The notes: generated by a model not told the origin, from the sequence alone. 64,000 nucleotides of DNA from Neobacillus bataviensis LMG 21833 (GCF_000307875.1 NZ_AJLS01000056.1:52684-116683); one strand, 5' to 3'; positions 1-9,554 are shown, counted from the first letter of the stretch. Program-made: numbers and translations.

Positions 1-855
1 TTCCGACATGAGATAGAATCCAGGGAAATGAGATAATTCCTTATAATAGCGTTCAAATACAAATCTTCTAGCCTCGACCCTACCATTTAAAACCTCCAAT
101 TGGGCTCTTCCGATTCCCGCTAATATATTACTCATCCGATAATTAAATCCAATACTACTATGTTGATAATGGGGTGCTGGATCACGTGCCTGTGTGGCTA
201 AAAAACGAGCCCTTTTTAATGCCACAGTATCATTTGAGATGAGCATCCCTCCTCCGGATGTAGTGATAATTTTATTGCCATTAAACGAAAAAATCCCAAA
301 GCGACCAAATGTTCCACTTGGTTTACCCTTATAAGTGGAGCCCAGAGACTCCGCCGCATCTTCGATAATTGGAACGTGATAATGGTTGCAAATAGAAAGA
401 ATTTCGTCCATTTTTGCACTTTGTCCATATAAGTTAACAACAATGATAGCTTTAGGTAGCCTTCCCTCATTAATTGCATCATGAAATGCTCTTTCAAGTG
501 CTTGAGGTGACATATTCCATGTATCAGGTTCTGAATCGATAAAAACTGGTTCAGCCCTCTGATAAATGATCGGATTTGCACTCGCCACAAAGGTAAGGCT
601 CGAGCAAAAGACAAGATCACCCTTTTTAACATCTAATAAAGAAAGAGCCAAATGAATAGCTGCTGTTCCTGAACTCACAGCTACGGCATCATTGGCTCTA
701 ACATATTCAGCTATTTCCTTTTCAAAGGCATCGACATTCGGCCCTAATGGTGCAATCCAGTTTGTTTCAAATGCTTCGTTAATATATTTTTGTTCGTAGC
801 CACTCATATGTGGTGGAGATAAAAAGATTCTTTTCATATTTGTTTTATTTAACAA
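1..855 (-). CDS. epsN: EpsN-like PLP aminotransferase (partial, 3' end off window)
   Basis: DegT/DnrJ/EryC1/StrS-family sugar aminotransferase, expected to transfer an amino group to C4 of a UDP-4-keto-6-deoxy sugar made by the EpsC dehydratase. The N-terminus reads KRIFLSPPHMSGYEQKY, followed by SSGTAAIHLAL (cofactor phosphate region), EDAAES (about residues 166-171) and SFNGNK with the Schiff-base lysine at about 195. The reading frame stays open to base 1, so the C-terminus is missing. A TTG start at 853-855 is chosen because GGAGG lies 8 nt upstream, whereas the in-frame ATG at 835-837 has no ribosome binding site. The TTG follows the epsM stop codon directly, so the two genes are probably translationally coupled. 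It is the last eps gene visible. The substrate is inferred from the neighbours. Confidence 0.88.
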   Translation of the reverse strand, partial: MLNKTNMKRIFLSPPHMSGYEQKYINEAFETNWIAPLGPNVDAFEKEIAEYVRANDAVAVSSGTAAIHLALSLLDVKKGDLVFCSSLTFVASANPIIYQRAEPVFIDSEPDTWNMSPQALERAFHDAINEGRLPKAIIVVNLYGQSAKMDEILSICNHYHVPIIEDAAESLGSTYKGKPSGTFGRFGIFSFNGNKIITTSGGGMLISNDTVALKRARFLATQARDPAPHYQHSSIGFNYRMSNILAGIGRAQLEVLNGRVEARRFVFERYYKELSHFPGFYLMSE

Positions 856-1506
856 TTAATTCACCTCCACCTTTATTGAGTCATTTTTTTTAACCGCTGC
901 AGGAATACCTAGGGCAGTACAGTGCGCTGGAATATCATGAATGACAGTTGCTCCAGCACCAATAATAGTCCATTCATCAATCTGAATATTTGGAATAATA
1001 GTTGCTCCTGCTCCTATGAAGGCGCCTTCACCAAGTTGAACAGCACCCGTTAGTGTAGCTCCTGGACATACATGGGAATAGTCGCCTATAATACTATCAT
1101 GCTCGATTATTGAGCCCGTGTTTATTATTGAATGATTGCCGACATTGGTATTTGCGCTTATAACCACGTTAGGCATTACAACGGTACCAAACCCTATCTT
1201 TGCACTGGGACTAATAACGGCCGATTTATGAATGATTGTAATATAGTATTCATCTGGCAGGTTTAATTTCCGAACAATTATTTTCCTTGTTTTATTATCG
1301 CCGATGGCCATTACAAATTTTATGTCTTTAAAATGGCTAATCAATCTATTTGCAGACGAAATTGGACCACAAAAAATATTCACTGCTAGTCTTATATGTT
1401 CATATTTATCATCTAAATACCCTACAATATGATGACCCCCATTTGAAAAAATCATATCGGAAATCACCATACTGTGACCACCATGACCAATTACCGCGAT
1501 ATTCAT
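856..1506 (-). CDS. epsM: EpsM-like sugar O/N-acetyltransferase
   Basis: NeuD/PglD/EpsM-type acetyltransferase with an N-terminal Rossmann-like PglD domain (MNIAVIGHGGHS) and a C-terminal left-handed beta-helix of hexapeptide repeats (GFGTVVMPNVVIS, GEGAFIGAGATIIPN, IIGAGATVIHDIP). It probably acetylates the 4-amino group installed by EpsN. The ATG at 1504-1506 overlaps the epsL stop as ATGA and is preceded by a GAAGGGGGG ribosome binding site; the longer frame starting at 1548 lies inside epsL and is not preferred. Length of 216 residues is normal for EpsM. Its place between epsL and epsN matches the B. subtilis eps order. The acceptor sugar is inferred, not visible in the sequence. Confidence 0.9.
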   Translation of the reverse strand: MNIAVIGHGGHSMVISDMIFSNGGHHIVGYLDDKYEHIRLAVNIFCGPISSANRLISHFKDIKFVMAIGDNKTRKIIVRKLNLPDEYYITIIHKSAVISPSAKIGFGTVVMPNVVISANTNVGNHSIINTGSIIEHDSIIGDYSHVCPGATLTGAVQLGEGAFIGAGATIIPNIQIDEWTIIGAGATVIHDIPAHCTALGIPAAVKKNDSIKVEVN

Positions 1507-2117
1507 CCATGCCCCCCCTTCACCGTGGGATTCGAACCTGTAAAACATTCTGTAGTCGCACTCCCCGGTTGGTTTATTCCTTCAGTTTTTATTACTTTAT
1601 ATACCGTAAGAAATAGAATTTTTATATCAAGAAAGAATGAACGATTGTTTACATACCAGACATCTAAGGTGAACTTTTCCTCCCATGATATCGCATTCCG
1701 GCCGTTAACCTGTGCCCAGCCTGTTATACCTGGTCTAACATTGTGGCGTTTTACTTGTTCTTTTGAATAAAGTGGTAGATATTCCATTAATAATGGTCTT
1801 GGTCCAACTAAACTAATATCTCCCTTAATTACATTTATTAGCTGTGGGTATTCATCTAAACTATACCTTCTTAGAAATTTCCCATATGTGGTCAACCTTT
1901 TATTGTCTGGCAGCAATTGACCTTTATGATCTTTTTCATCTGTCATTGTTCTTAATTTATAAAGGTAAAAGGGTTTTCCATATAATCCAGGGCGCTGCTG
2001 TTTGAATATGATTGGCGAACCCAATTTTAACTTTACCAACAAGGCAAAAACGACAAAAATGGGTAATAGTGAAAAAAATAACATCATTGAAATGAAGAAA
2101 TCAAACAGTCGTTTCAC
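1503..2117 (-). CDS. epsL: EpsL-like initiating sugar phosphate transferase
   Basis: Bacterial sugar transferase of the PglC/WcaJ C-terminal type. It would attach the first phospho-sugar to undecaprenyl phosphate at the inner membrane, starting exopolysaccharide repeat-unit synthesis. Visible landmarks are an N-terminal membrane hairpin (about residues 5-30), FKQQRPGLYGKPF, YKLRTMTDE, SLDEYPQLINVIKGD, SLVGPRPLL and PGITGWAQVNGRN, all family signatures. The GTG start has an AGGGGATG ribosome binding site. At 204 residues it is a single-domain transferase like B. subtilis EpsL and lacks the large N-terminal domain of WcaJ. It overlaps epsM by 4 nt. The transferred sugar is likely the diacetylated, N-containing deoxy sugar made by EpsC/M/N (inference). 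Confidence 0.92.
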   Translation of the reverse strand: MKRLFDFFISMMLFFSLLPIFVVFALLVKLKLGSPIIFKQQRPGLYGKPFYLYKLRTMTDEKDHKGQLLPDNKRLTTYGKFLRRYSLDEYPQLINVIKGDISLVGPRPLLMEYLPLYSKEQVKRHNVRPGITGWAQVNGRNAISWEEKFTLDVWYVNNRSFFLDIKILFLTVYKVIKTEGINQPGSATTECFTGSNPTVKGGHG

Positions 2118-2143
2118 TACTAGTCATCCCCTACATTCTTTGA

Positions 2144-3340
2144 TTATCCTTCTATTAAACTGTAAAGCTTCATTAACTGTTCTTTGTGTCTGTCTGAAGT
2201 AGTTAGTAAGTTATTTGTAAGTAACTCTCTTAATTCAGATGACCGGATTAATCGCTTGATTCCCTCGGCAATTCCCGTTGCATTCGGTTTTACTATGATT
2301 CCAGTTTTTTCATTTTGAATTTGATGATTAAATGAAGGGATATCTGTTACAACAATTGGCTTTTTTAACGCGATTGCTTCCTCTACAGCAACACAATGAG
2401 CCTCCGTTTTTGACGGTTGAACATATATGTCACCTAGACTCATAAAGGGGTATGGATTTGCCTGCTCACCAAGTAATATAAAATTCCTTTCGATACCTAT
2501 TTCTTTTGTCTTTTTCTTTAGTGCCTCATATAAGGGTCCATTCCCAATTAGATACCAGCTTATTTCAAAGCCTTCTTCAATTAGGATATTACAGGCCTCT
2601 AATGCAAAAAAGACTCCCTTTTCATCAACGAGTCTGGCAACAGTAACTATTTTGATTTCATTGGTTTGTTCAAGACCTTTTAATACCGTCGTATCATTTG
2701 AAAGGGAAAGCACGGTATCGGATGATACTCTGTTATGGATCACATGCATTTTATTCGAAAACTCAGGGAAGTATGATTCTAGTGATTCTTTAGCGGATTC
2801 TGCTACAGTTACGATGGAATCACATTTTGAAAAGCTTTTTCTTTCCAGCTTGGGACAGGGCCATCCTGCTTTTTGACTGTAGGCATAATCCATATGATTA
2901 TAAACAATTTTTCGCTTTGCACTTACTTTTTCTATGACATAATAATTACAAAAAAAGTCGATATAACTAATTGCCGCATCATAATGTTTTGGTTGTTTCT
3001 TGAGGATATTTCGATAAACACTCCATCTAGCACCAGTTCCAACACCTGAAGAAAACTTTGAAAGGCTGGCAGCAAGTACTTTACCGATTAATAAACCATA
3101 CTTGCCATTTTTTAATAATTCTGGTGCTGCTTGTAACAAAGGTGTCGAAAAAGTTTCAAATAATGGCGGTAGAATATTCACTTCAGGCGGCACTAGTTGG
3201 AACAGAACCCCGCTATAATCAAACAGAAGCAAATCCACATCGTAATGGTCATAATCAAGTTCGGATAGTAGGGTTAATAAGCTTTTCTCGATTCCTCCCG
3301 TATGAAGGTATTGTGTTATAAATAGTAATTGTTTTTTCAT
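2144..3340 (-). CDS. GT4-family glycosyltransferase of the eps operon
   Basis: Retaining GT-B glycosyltransferase. The N-terminus MKKQLLFITQYLHTGGIEKS and the C-terminal GT4 motif (EAHCVAVEEAIALKKPIVVTD, about residues 315-335) fit glycosyltransferase family 4/Glycos_transf_1. The predicted role is to add one sugar to the lipid-linked eps repeat unit on the cytoplasmic face. A strong AAGGAG sits upstream of the ATG. It does not correspond clearly to any B. subtilis Eps protein: the place is where epsH-epsK would be, so it probably represents a strain-specific repeat-unit composition. It begins 5 nt after epsF ends, so it is in the same transcript. Donor and acceptor sugars cannot be read from the sequence. 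Confidence 0.82.
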   Translation of the reverse strand: MKKQLLFITQYLHTGGIEKSLLTLLSELDYDHYDVDLLLFDYSGVLFQLVPPEVNILPPLFETFSTPLLQAAPELLKNGKYGLLIGKVLAASLSKFSSGVGTGARWSVYRNILKKQPKHYDAAISYIDFFCNYYVIEKVSAKRKIVYNHMDYAYSQKAGWPCPKLERKSFSKCDSIVTVAESAKESLESYFPEFSNKMHVIHNRVSSDTVLSLSNDTTVLKGLEQTNEIKIVTVARLVDEKGVFFALEACNILIEEGFEISWYLIGNGPLYEALKKKTKEIGIERNFILLGEQANPYPFMSLGDIYVQPSKTEAHCVAVEEAIALKKPIVVTDIPSFNHQIQNEKTGIIVKPNATGIAEGIKRLIRSSELRELLTNNLLTTSDRHKEQLMKLYSLIEG

Positions 3341-3345
3341 TACTA

Positions 3346-4524
3346 TTAACTCCTTAATAGATTAAATGAGTTGGAGATACCAGTCGAATTATCCTTCAAG
3401 TAAAGTGATAGCCATCTAGGAACATTTTCTTGAATACTAAACCCATACTTTATGAAATGGTTATTTATCATTTTTTTATCTGGTCGTTTCATTAATATTG
3501 CCCTATTAATTTCTTTAGACCATGTAGTAAGGTCCTCTTCCAAACTTACATAGGTAATTAAATTAAGTCCCATATCTGTGGTTTTTGGTACTTCATCTGA
3601 TACTATACAAGGCGTCCCCGCACATTGAGCCTCCAAGGTTACAATGCCAAACCCTTCGAATAATGAGGGAAATAGAAAAACATCGAATGCTTTCATTAGC
3701 CTCGGTATATCAGCCCTAACTCCTAAAAATCTTATATTCTTTAAAATTCCAAGTCTTTCAGCTTCTTTTTCAATTTGTCCTTTTAATGGACCGTCTCCAA
3801 TTAAAAGCGCTACAAAAGCAGAATCCTTCTCTATGACTTTCTTTAATACATTTAAGATGAATAGGTGGTTTTTAGATTCCGAAAACCTCCCGACATGACC
3901 GATTATTTTTACTTTTTCCGGAAGGTTTAACTCTTGTATCACACTATCTCTGCTGCTATTTAAATGAATAAATTGATTAATATCGATTCCATTCTTTAAA
4001 ATTTCTACTTTCCCTTGGGCAACAGCCTTTTTACCGAACATAAATTCAGCTGCTTCAATGCTGCAACTGCAATAATTTGTCGCTGTCATCTTTATTAATG
4101 TTTGCAGAACCTTTAATGTAAGCCTTGCCCGATAACTTTTACCTTGCGGCCAATCATTGCTGTGGGAATGACATATTCTCTTTTGAATCCCGCAGATTTT
4201 TGCGGCTAATGCAGGAAAACCACTTTGATAATCAGTATGTGAATGGATCGCAATATAATTGTTTTTTGACATTATTTTTTTTAGTTCCTTCAAATACAGG
4301 ACAGAACCTATTTCTCCAAGGCTAGAAATTTGAAAGATTTTCCCCCCCAGAAAAATAATTTCATCATTAAAATCTCCCTTCCTGGCTGAGTGTGTAATAA
4401 AATCAAACTGGACTTTCCCTCTATCCATATTACGATAAATATTCATTAGAAGTGTTTCTGCCCCACCGCGATCCATCGAGCTAACTATATGCAAAACTCT
4501 CTTTGGATTTTCCTTATCGTTCAT
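3346..4524 (-). CDS. epsF: EpsF-like glycosyltransferase (GT4)
   Basis: The N-terminus (RVLHIVSSMDRGGAETLLMN) and the whole length strongly resemble B. subtilis EpsF. Features include the SHTDYQSGFPALAAKICG region, GHVGRFSESKNH, LIGDGPLKGQIE, FDVFLFPSLFEGFG and the GT4 EAQCAGTPCIVSDE motif (about residues 295-310). It is a cytoplasmic or peripheral GT-B transferase in exopolysaccharide repeat-unit assembly. The ATG is preceded by AAGGGGGTGG and overlaps the end of epsG by 11 nt. The gene order is unusual: in B. subtilis epsF precedes epsG, but here it follows it. Assignment to the family is secure; true orthology to epsF is likely, though the swap leaves some doubt. Confidence 0.87.
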   Translation of the reverse strand: MNDKENPKRVLHIVSSMDRGGAETLLMNIYRNMDRGKVQFDFITHSARKGDFNDEIIFLGGKIFQISSLGEIGSVLYLKELKKIMSKNNYIAIHSHTDYQSGFPALAAKICGIQKRICHSHSNDWPQGKSYRARLTLKVLQTLIKMTATNYCSCSIEAAEFMFGKKAVAQGKVEILKNGIDINQFIHLNSSRDSVIQELNLPEKVKIIGHVGRFSESKNHLFILNVLKKVIEKDSAFVALLIGDGPLKGQIEKEAERLGILKNIRFLGVRADIPRLMKAFDVFLFPSLFEGFGIVTLEAQCAGTPCIVSDEVPKTTDMGLNLITYVSLEEDLTTWSKEINRAILMKRPDKKMINNHFIKYGFSIQENVPRWLSLYLKDNSTGISNSFNLLRS

Positions 4525-5620
4525 TTAACCACCCCCTTAATTGAAAGATAGGATCAAAATAGTCACTTTTATAAACAATATTCATGGTTATTACACTATC
4601 AAAGTAATGATATGCTAAATAAAGTATTAGTATCGCAAAATAAATTAATCGTTGATCTTTTTCCTTAAACAACTTTACAATCCAGGAAACTAAAATAAAT
4701 TGGTATAAACTAAAATAAATGGCAAACCTAGCAAAGATCCAATTTTGAGTAGAAATAATCATTAAGATAAAGCCAATCAGGGCCATATTTACAATATAAT
4801 CACTATTTGGCATGATTTTCCTTAGTTTTTCCCTACCGAGGAAAGCTATTAGCAGTGGAGCCCCTTCGACTGCCACCCTGATAACGTTTGCGCCGCCTTC
4901 CTTAAAATCTTTATATATTCCATATTGAGTATTCTTAAGCGCAGTAAATAGCACTTCAGTAAATTGATTGAATCCAATCACAATAAGTATTGCCAAAAAT
5001 AAAAGTAGGAATGCCATTTTTGTCCAAGCTTTTCTCCTAATAATAAAAAAGATTGGAATAAGAATTAGTGCGGATTGATGTATGGTGGAAGCAAGCAGCA
5101 CAACAAGCATGTATCTTTTCCAATTTCCTTCAAATAGAAACTTTGTTGCAGCAAAGGCAATTGCAGCCGCTAGACATTGCCGAATTCCATTCATTGATAC
5201 GATAAAAAAACCACTAGTAATAAATACATAAATACTTAGTTCGAATATCCTCGTATATTTGTACAGGACAAGAATAATAAGTACATTGGTTATTAATGCG
5301 GTTGTGAACAACAATATTTGAGGATCATCTGAGAGTTTTTTTAGGAATAGTTGTAGAATCCCGAACCCTATATCTTTCTGGGAGGTTATAAATTCCCAAG
5401 TGAAATTATTGTACACATATATCCGTTTATAAAAATACGTATCTCCTATATTTGATCGAAGGCCGGAGACCATTACTAATGTCAAAATTCCACCAAAAAC
5501 TAAGATTTTGTTTGGTCTTAATGAGGGTGAAAATTCTGTTGCCAAAACTGTTGTGGAAAAGTATCTTGCAAAAAAGGAAAAAGTGTAAACAACCAGCAAA
5601 TTAATCCAAAGAATAGTCAT
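4514..5620 (-). CDS. epsG: EpsG-like polysaccharide polymerase membrane protein
   Basis: Polytopic membrane protein of the EpsG family, with about ten hydrophobic segments. It is thought to be the Wzy-like polymerase that links exopolysaccharide repeat units. Stretches such as SGLRSNIGDTYFYKRIY, SMNGIRQCLAAAIAFAATK, FHQSALIL-like THQSALILIPIFF and ISTQNWIFARFAIYF are close to B. subtilis EpsG. An ATG at 5618-5620 is preferred: it gives about 368 residues, the usual EpsG length, and has GGATGG just upstream, while the TTG at 5638 has its GGAGG 18 nt away. It lies between epsE and the epsF-like gene. The function is inferred from the family and operon context. Confidence 0.9.
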   Translation of the reverse strand: MTILWINLLVVYTFSFFARYFSTTVLATEFSPSLRPNKILVFGGILTLVMVSGLRSNIGDTYFYKRIYVYNNFTWEFITSQKDIGFGILQLFLKKLSDDPQILLFTTALITNVLIILVLYKYTRIFELSIYVFITSGFFIVSMNGIRQCLAAAIAFAATKFLFEGNWKRYMLVVLLASTIHQSALILIPIFFIIRRKAWTKMAFLLLFLAILIVIGFNQFTEVLFTALKNTQYGIYKDFKEGGANVIRVAVEGAPLLIAFLGREKLRKIMPNSDYIVNMALIGFILMIISTQNWIFARFAIYFSLYQFILVSWIVKLFKEKDQRLIYFAILILYLAYHYFDSVITMNIVYKSDYFDPIFQLRGWLNER

Positions 5621-5679
5621 TAGCCATCCAACTTTCAATAGTTATAAAGCCTTTATCCTCCTAATATCCTGCATTTTTT

Positions 5680-6510
5680 TTAAACCAATTTTCGTATATA
5701 TTTCTGAGCCCTATATTTATGATATTTCTTCACCAGGTACCTTGGAGTAATTCCTACGATTATAGGCTTTAATGTATAAAGGTAATATTTTATTGGAAGT
5801 TTTAGTGTATAACACCCCTGAAACACTAGAATTGCTGAATCAAAATAATACTTAAACTCTCTGCGCCTAAAAGCCGATTCATCCTCCTTTACCTTATATA
5901 GGGCTTCCTGTAAGTTATAGCCTTTAAATCCGGCAGCAAAAAATCTTATCCACAAATCGTAATCTTCGGCTCTCCTTGTACGCTTTGTAACGCGATATCC
6001 ATTTAAAATTGTATAACCCTTATTTCGCATCATGATTGTAGCATGCATGAAGGTGTTATTCATGGGTAAATCCACCCTGCTCGGTATTGGCTTACCAATT
6101 CGAAAACCCATGTCCCCTCTTTCATCGAAGGGAATCATTCCTGTACCGACCAACATGTATTCTTCGTAAGCGTCAAGAAATGAAACCTGTCTTTCTAATC
6201 TATTACTTACGGAGATGTCATCACCATCTTGTCGTGCAATATATTGGCCTGAAGCGGCATTGAGACATCGGTTCAATGTTGCTGCAAGCTTCATATTAGA
6301 TTCATTTTTAAGTAATTTGATTTTTTCAGGATACATTTTAGTATATTGGTAGGCTATTTCATAAGTTGTATCCGTAGAAGCATCGTCACAAATAATAAAT
6401 TCCCAATCAGAGAAGGTCTGGTAAATAATTGATTCAATACTCTGGGATAGGGTTTCTGCACAATTGTAAACTCCCATAATTACAGAAACCTTCGGACTAC
6501 TATTTAACAT
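5680..6510 (-). CDS. epsE: EpsE-like family 2 glycosyltransferase (possible flagellar clutch)
   Basis: GT-A fold, family 2 transferase: KVSVIMGVYNCAETLSQSIE at the N-terminus, CDDASTDTT, and the DXD-containing ARQDGDD. It is collinear with B. subtilis EpsE throughout (for example KRTRRAEDYDLWIRFFAAGF and GYNLQEALYKVKEDESAFRR). In B. subtilis EpsE is bifunctional: a glycosyltransferase and a clutch that binds FliG to stop the flagellar motor during biofilm formation. Whether the clutch activity is conserved cannot be decided from this sequence. Start ATG at 6508-6510 with GGAAGGG upstream; 276 residues is normal. No motility genes occur in the window. Confidence 0.9.
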   Translation of the reverse strand: MLNSSPKVSVIMGVYNCAETLSQSIESIIYQTFSDWEFIICDDASTDTTYEIAYQYTKMYPEKIKLLKNESNMKLAATLNRCLNAASGQYIARQDGDDISVSNRLERQVSFLDAYEEYMLVGTGMIPFDERGDMGFRIGKPIPSRVDLPMNNTFMHATIMMRNKGYTILNGYRVTKRTRRAEDYDLWIRFFAAGFKGYNLQEALYKVKEDESAFRRREFKYYFDSAILVFQGCYTLKLPIKYYLYTLKPIIVGITPRYLVKKYHKYRAQKYIRKLV

Positions 6511-6543
6511 TTTCTATATCCCTTCCTCACAAATAAAAGATCC

Positions 6544-7689
6544 TTAATAGAATGCTTGATGAATTTCTCCAATCTTATCTATTACTTCTTGATATAATTT
6601 GCTCTTTTCCTCTAATATTTTATTTAAACTATATTTTGATAAAACTATACCCCTGCTTTTTAAACCAAATTGATCTCTTAATTCCTTATTTACAGCAAGG
6701 ATTTTCATCTTATCAGAAATCTCCATGTTATTATTTCCTACAAGCCATCCATTTTCATTATCAGAAATAAGATCCCTATGCCCCCTGTTCTCAACTGCGA
6801 TAATAGGTAATCCGCATGCCATAGCTTCCATAATATTTACCGGCAGCCCTTCTCGTAAGCTGGATGCAACAGCTATATCACTTATTTTAAGTAATTGAGT
6901 AATATCATTTCGATAGCCAAGAAAATCAATCATATTCTTAACACCCAACTTATCAGCAAGGCCTTTACATTCCTGTAAAAGAGGCCCCTCCCCGGCCAAT
7001 AAAAGTTTGGCATTTGGTATTTCATTTTTCACTATGGCTATTGACCTAATTAGTAATTCTTGGTTTTTATTCTTATTAAATTCTGCTGCATAAAACATCA
7101 AAAAAGCATCATTGCTATAATGATACTTTTGCCTTAGTATTGATTTATCTTTCTCAGGAGCAAATCGTTCTGTATTGACTCCTACCCCATGAATATGTTC
7201 AATTTGGTTTGCCTTAAATTGATGTTTGCATGCAAGTCTATAATCCTCTTCATTAATAGTAATCAAGCAATCTGTAAACTGGGATAGTACTCTTTCAATT
7301 GGATAATATAACATCCAGTTGGTCAATGGTGCACCTTTACAAAAATGAAATCCATGAGCTGTATAAAGAACCTTTGTTCCCTTCCCTCTTGCTTTTCTAG
7401 CTGCTAACCTTGTTAGCAATCCCCCCATTGGTGTATGGCAATGGATGATTTTAAACTGATTTTGATCAATAATATCTTTTAATTCTTTGTATGCTCCCAG
7501 ATTCATTTTGTTAAATGGAGACCTTTGAATAGGGATATTATATTTTTTATCTACATATGGAAGATTCATGGTTCCAGATGCGGCTACATGAACCTCCCAT
7601 CCCTGTTCTTTAAACCATTTTAGATATGGTAAATGAAAGGCTTTAAAATGATAATCTACCGTTGCACAAAATAATACTCTTTTATACAT
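6544..7689 (-). CDS. epsD: EpsD-like glycosyltransferase (GT4)
   Basis: GT-B transferase closely following B. subtilis EpsD: KRVLFCATVDYHFKAFHLPY, WEVHVAASGT, IHCHTPMGGLLTRLAARKAR, KVLYTAHGFHFCKGAPLTNW, YAAEFNKNKNQELL, and the GT4 donor-binding motif SLREGLPVNIMEAMACGLPI (about residues 285-305). It is expected to add a sugar to the undecaprenyl-linked repeat unit in the cytosol. The ATG at 7687-7689 with GGTGG upstream is preferred over an upstream GTG. It sits directly after epsC as in B. subtilis. Sugar specificity unknown. Confidence 0.9.
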   Translation of the reverse strand: MYKRVLFCATVDYHFKAFHLPYLKWFKEQGWEVHVAASGTMNLPYVDKKYNIPIQRSPFNKMNLGAYKELKDIIDQNQFKIIHCHTPMGGLLTRLAARKARGKGTKVLYTAHGFHFCKGAPLTNWMLYYPIERVLSQFTDCLITINEEDYRLACKHQFKANQIEHIHGVGVNTERFAPEKDKSILRQKYHYSNDAFLMFYAAEFNKNKNQELLIRSIAIVKNEIPNAKLLLAGEGPLLQECKGLADKLGVKNMIDFLGYRNDITQLLKISDIAVASSLREGLPVNIMEAMACGLPIIAVENRGHRDLISDNENGWLVGNNNMEISDKMKILAVNKELRDQFGLKSRGIVLSKYSLNKILEEKSKLYQEVIDKIGEIHQAFY

Positions 7690-7727
7690 ACCGTCTTCCA
7701 CCCATTATCCTTTTTTATGAAACTTCG

Positions 7728-9554
7728 TTACACTGAAACTGACAATCTAGTTTTTAGCAGGACATTATGATTGGCAATATTTAATAGCTTCTCCCTTATT
7801 TCGTGTTTATCGAGATTTGAATAAGTTGATATTATTTCTTCTATTTCTTGTAAATAAAGTTCCGATTTTTTACCGACATAAATCTTTGGATAGATTTGTT
7901 GTTCATGAACTTCATCCTCTTTTAGTAATTCTTCGAAAAGCTTTTCGCCTGGTCTCATTCCCGTAAATTCAATTCCTATTTCATCAATTGAATTTCCCGA
8001 TAGTTTGATTAGATTTTTTGCCAAATCAACTATTTTCACTGGTTCTCCCATGTCCAAGACGAATATCTCTCCACCCTTGGCAAGCGAACCCGCTTGAAGA
8101 ACTAACCTTGATGCTTCTGGAATCGTCATAAAATAACGAACCATATCCGGGTGTGTTACTGTGACTGGGCCCCCATTTTCAATCTGTCTTTTAAATAACG
8201 GAATCACACTACCCCGGCTGCCTAAAACATTCCCAAACCGTACGGCAACAAACTTTGTATCGCTTTCGCCGTCCATATATTGAATAATCATCTCAGCAAG
8301 TCTTTTTGTTGCCCCCATTACACTCGTTGGATTTACGGCTTTATCCGTTGAGATCATGACAAAGGTTTTTACCCCATTCCAACTTGCTGCTTTAGCTGCA
8401 TTCATTGTTCCAATTAGGTTATTTTTAACTGCTTCTTCAGGATTCCCTTCCATTAAAGGGACATGCTTATGTGCTGCCGCATGGTAGACGGTATCTGGCT
8501 GGTAAGTACTCATTACAAGCATCATCCTTTTTTCATCTTGTAAATCCGCAATCACAGGTACAAATTCAATAAGGGTTTTCTTATATGTTTCTTTTAATTC
8601 CATTTCTATCGAGTAGATACTATTTTCACCATGCCCTAATAAAACAAGCCTTTTAGGATTGAAGTTTGATATTTGCCGGCAAATTTCCGATCCAATGGAA
8701 CCGCCCGCTCCAGTAACTAAAACCACTTTACCCGTAATATTTTCTGAAATACTGTCGATATCTAGTTCTACAGGCTCGCGGCCAAGTAAATCCTCAACTT
8801 GGACATCACGAAATTGATTAACTGATATTCTTCCTGTCATTAGGTCTTCTAATAATGGAAGGATTTGTGTTTTAACATTGGTTTTTGCACATTCTTGAAA
8901 AATGGTATTTAATTCCCTTTTACTTAAGGATGGGATGGAAATGACAATGTTATCAATTTTTAATTCATTAACCGCAACCTCAATATCCTTTATTCCCCCA
9001 ATGACGGGTATTCCCAAAATATCAAGCTTCTGTTTTTTTTCATCATCATCAATGAATCCAACTGGTAATAGATCTGCTTCATTATTTTTATTCAGCTGTC
9101 TTGCAACCATCACCCCGGCTGAACCCGCCCCGACAATAAGAGTTCTTTTCTTGTTATCTGATTTGTTAAGAAACGAATCACGAAATACCCTCCAGCAAAA
9201 ACGGGAACCACCAATAAAGGACATATTAAGTAACCAAGTAACGGTTAATAATCGGAATTGAATTTCTTGAGTTAGTAGCTGCTGAACAACAGCTGCAACT
9301 AGAATTGAGAAGGTTACCGCCTTTAAGATACTTATTAATTCTCCAACACTGGCAAACTCCCAGGACTTTTTATACAGGTGAAATAATAATGAGAAAAAAT
9401 AATGACTAAGTAATATGACAATAGAACTTATCACGATTGGAAAAGTAATTACATTAAATGTTGCATTTACTAAAAAGCGGCTAAAGAATATGGCAGTCAA
9501 AACAACGCATGAATCAATTACTATTAATAAAGATAATCTTTGCCGGTAAGTCAT
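7728..9554 (-). CDS. epsC: EpsC, membrane UDP-GlcNAc 4,6-dehydratase family
   Basis: FlaA1/WbpM/CapD-family nucleotide-sugar dehydratase. Four N-terminal membrane helices (about residues 5-120) precede two Rossmann folds: GAGSAG at about 142-147 and GAGGSIG at about 282-288. The active-site region reads STDKAVNPTSVMGATKR, with Met in place of the usual SDR Tyr, typical of this family. It should make the UDP-4-keto-6-deoxy sugar used by EpsN and EpsM. The ATG at 9552-9554 is chosen because AAAGGAAGGGAAAGG lies immediately upstream; the alternative GTG at 9620 has no ribosome binding site. Result: about 608 residues, close to B. subtilis EpsC. It lies just downstream of the EAR RNA. Confidence 0.93.
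   Translation of the reverse strand: MTYRQRLSLLIVIDSCVVLTAIFFSRFLVNATFNVITFPIVISSIVILLSHYFFSLLFHLYKKSWEFASVGELISILKAVTFSILVAAVVQQLLTQEIQFRLLTVTWLLNMSFIGGSRFCWRVFRDSFLNKSDNKKRTLIVGAGSAGVMVARQLNKNNEADLLPVGFIDDDEKKQKLDILGIPVIGGIKDIEVAVNELKIDNIVISIPSLSKRELNTIFQECAKTNVKTQILPLLEDLMTGRISVNQFRDVQVEDLLGREPVELDIDSISENITGKVVLVTGAGGSIGSEICRQISNFNPKRLVLLGHGENSIYSIEMELKETYKKTLIEFVPVIADLQDEKRMMLVMSTYQPDTVYHAAAHKHVPLMEGNPEEAVKNNLIGTMNAAKAASWNGVKTFVMISTDKAVNPTSVMGATKRLAEMIIQYMDGESDTKFVAVRFGNVLGSRGSVIPLFKRQIENGGPVTVTHPDMVRYFMTIPEASRLVLQAGSLAKGGEIFVLDMGEPVKIVDLAKNLIKLSGNSIDEIGIEFTGMRPGEKLFEELLKEDEVHEQQIYPKIYVGKKSELYLQEIEEIISTYSNLDKHEIREKLLNIANHNVLLKTRLSVSV

Noticed and set aside
1474..1770. Plus-strand ORF across the epsM/epsL junction
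   Set aside because: Antisense shadow of two clear genes, no SD and no family resemblance.
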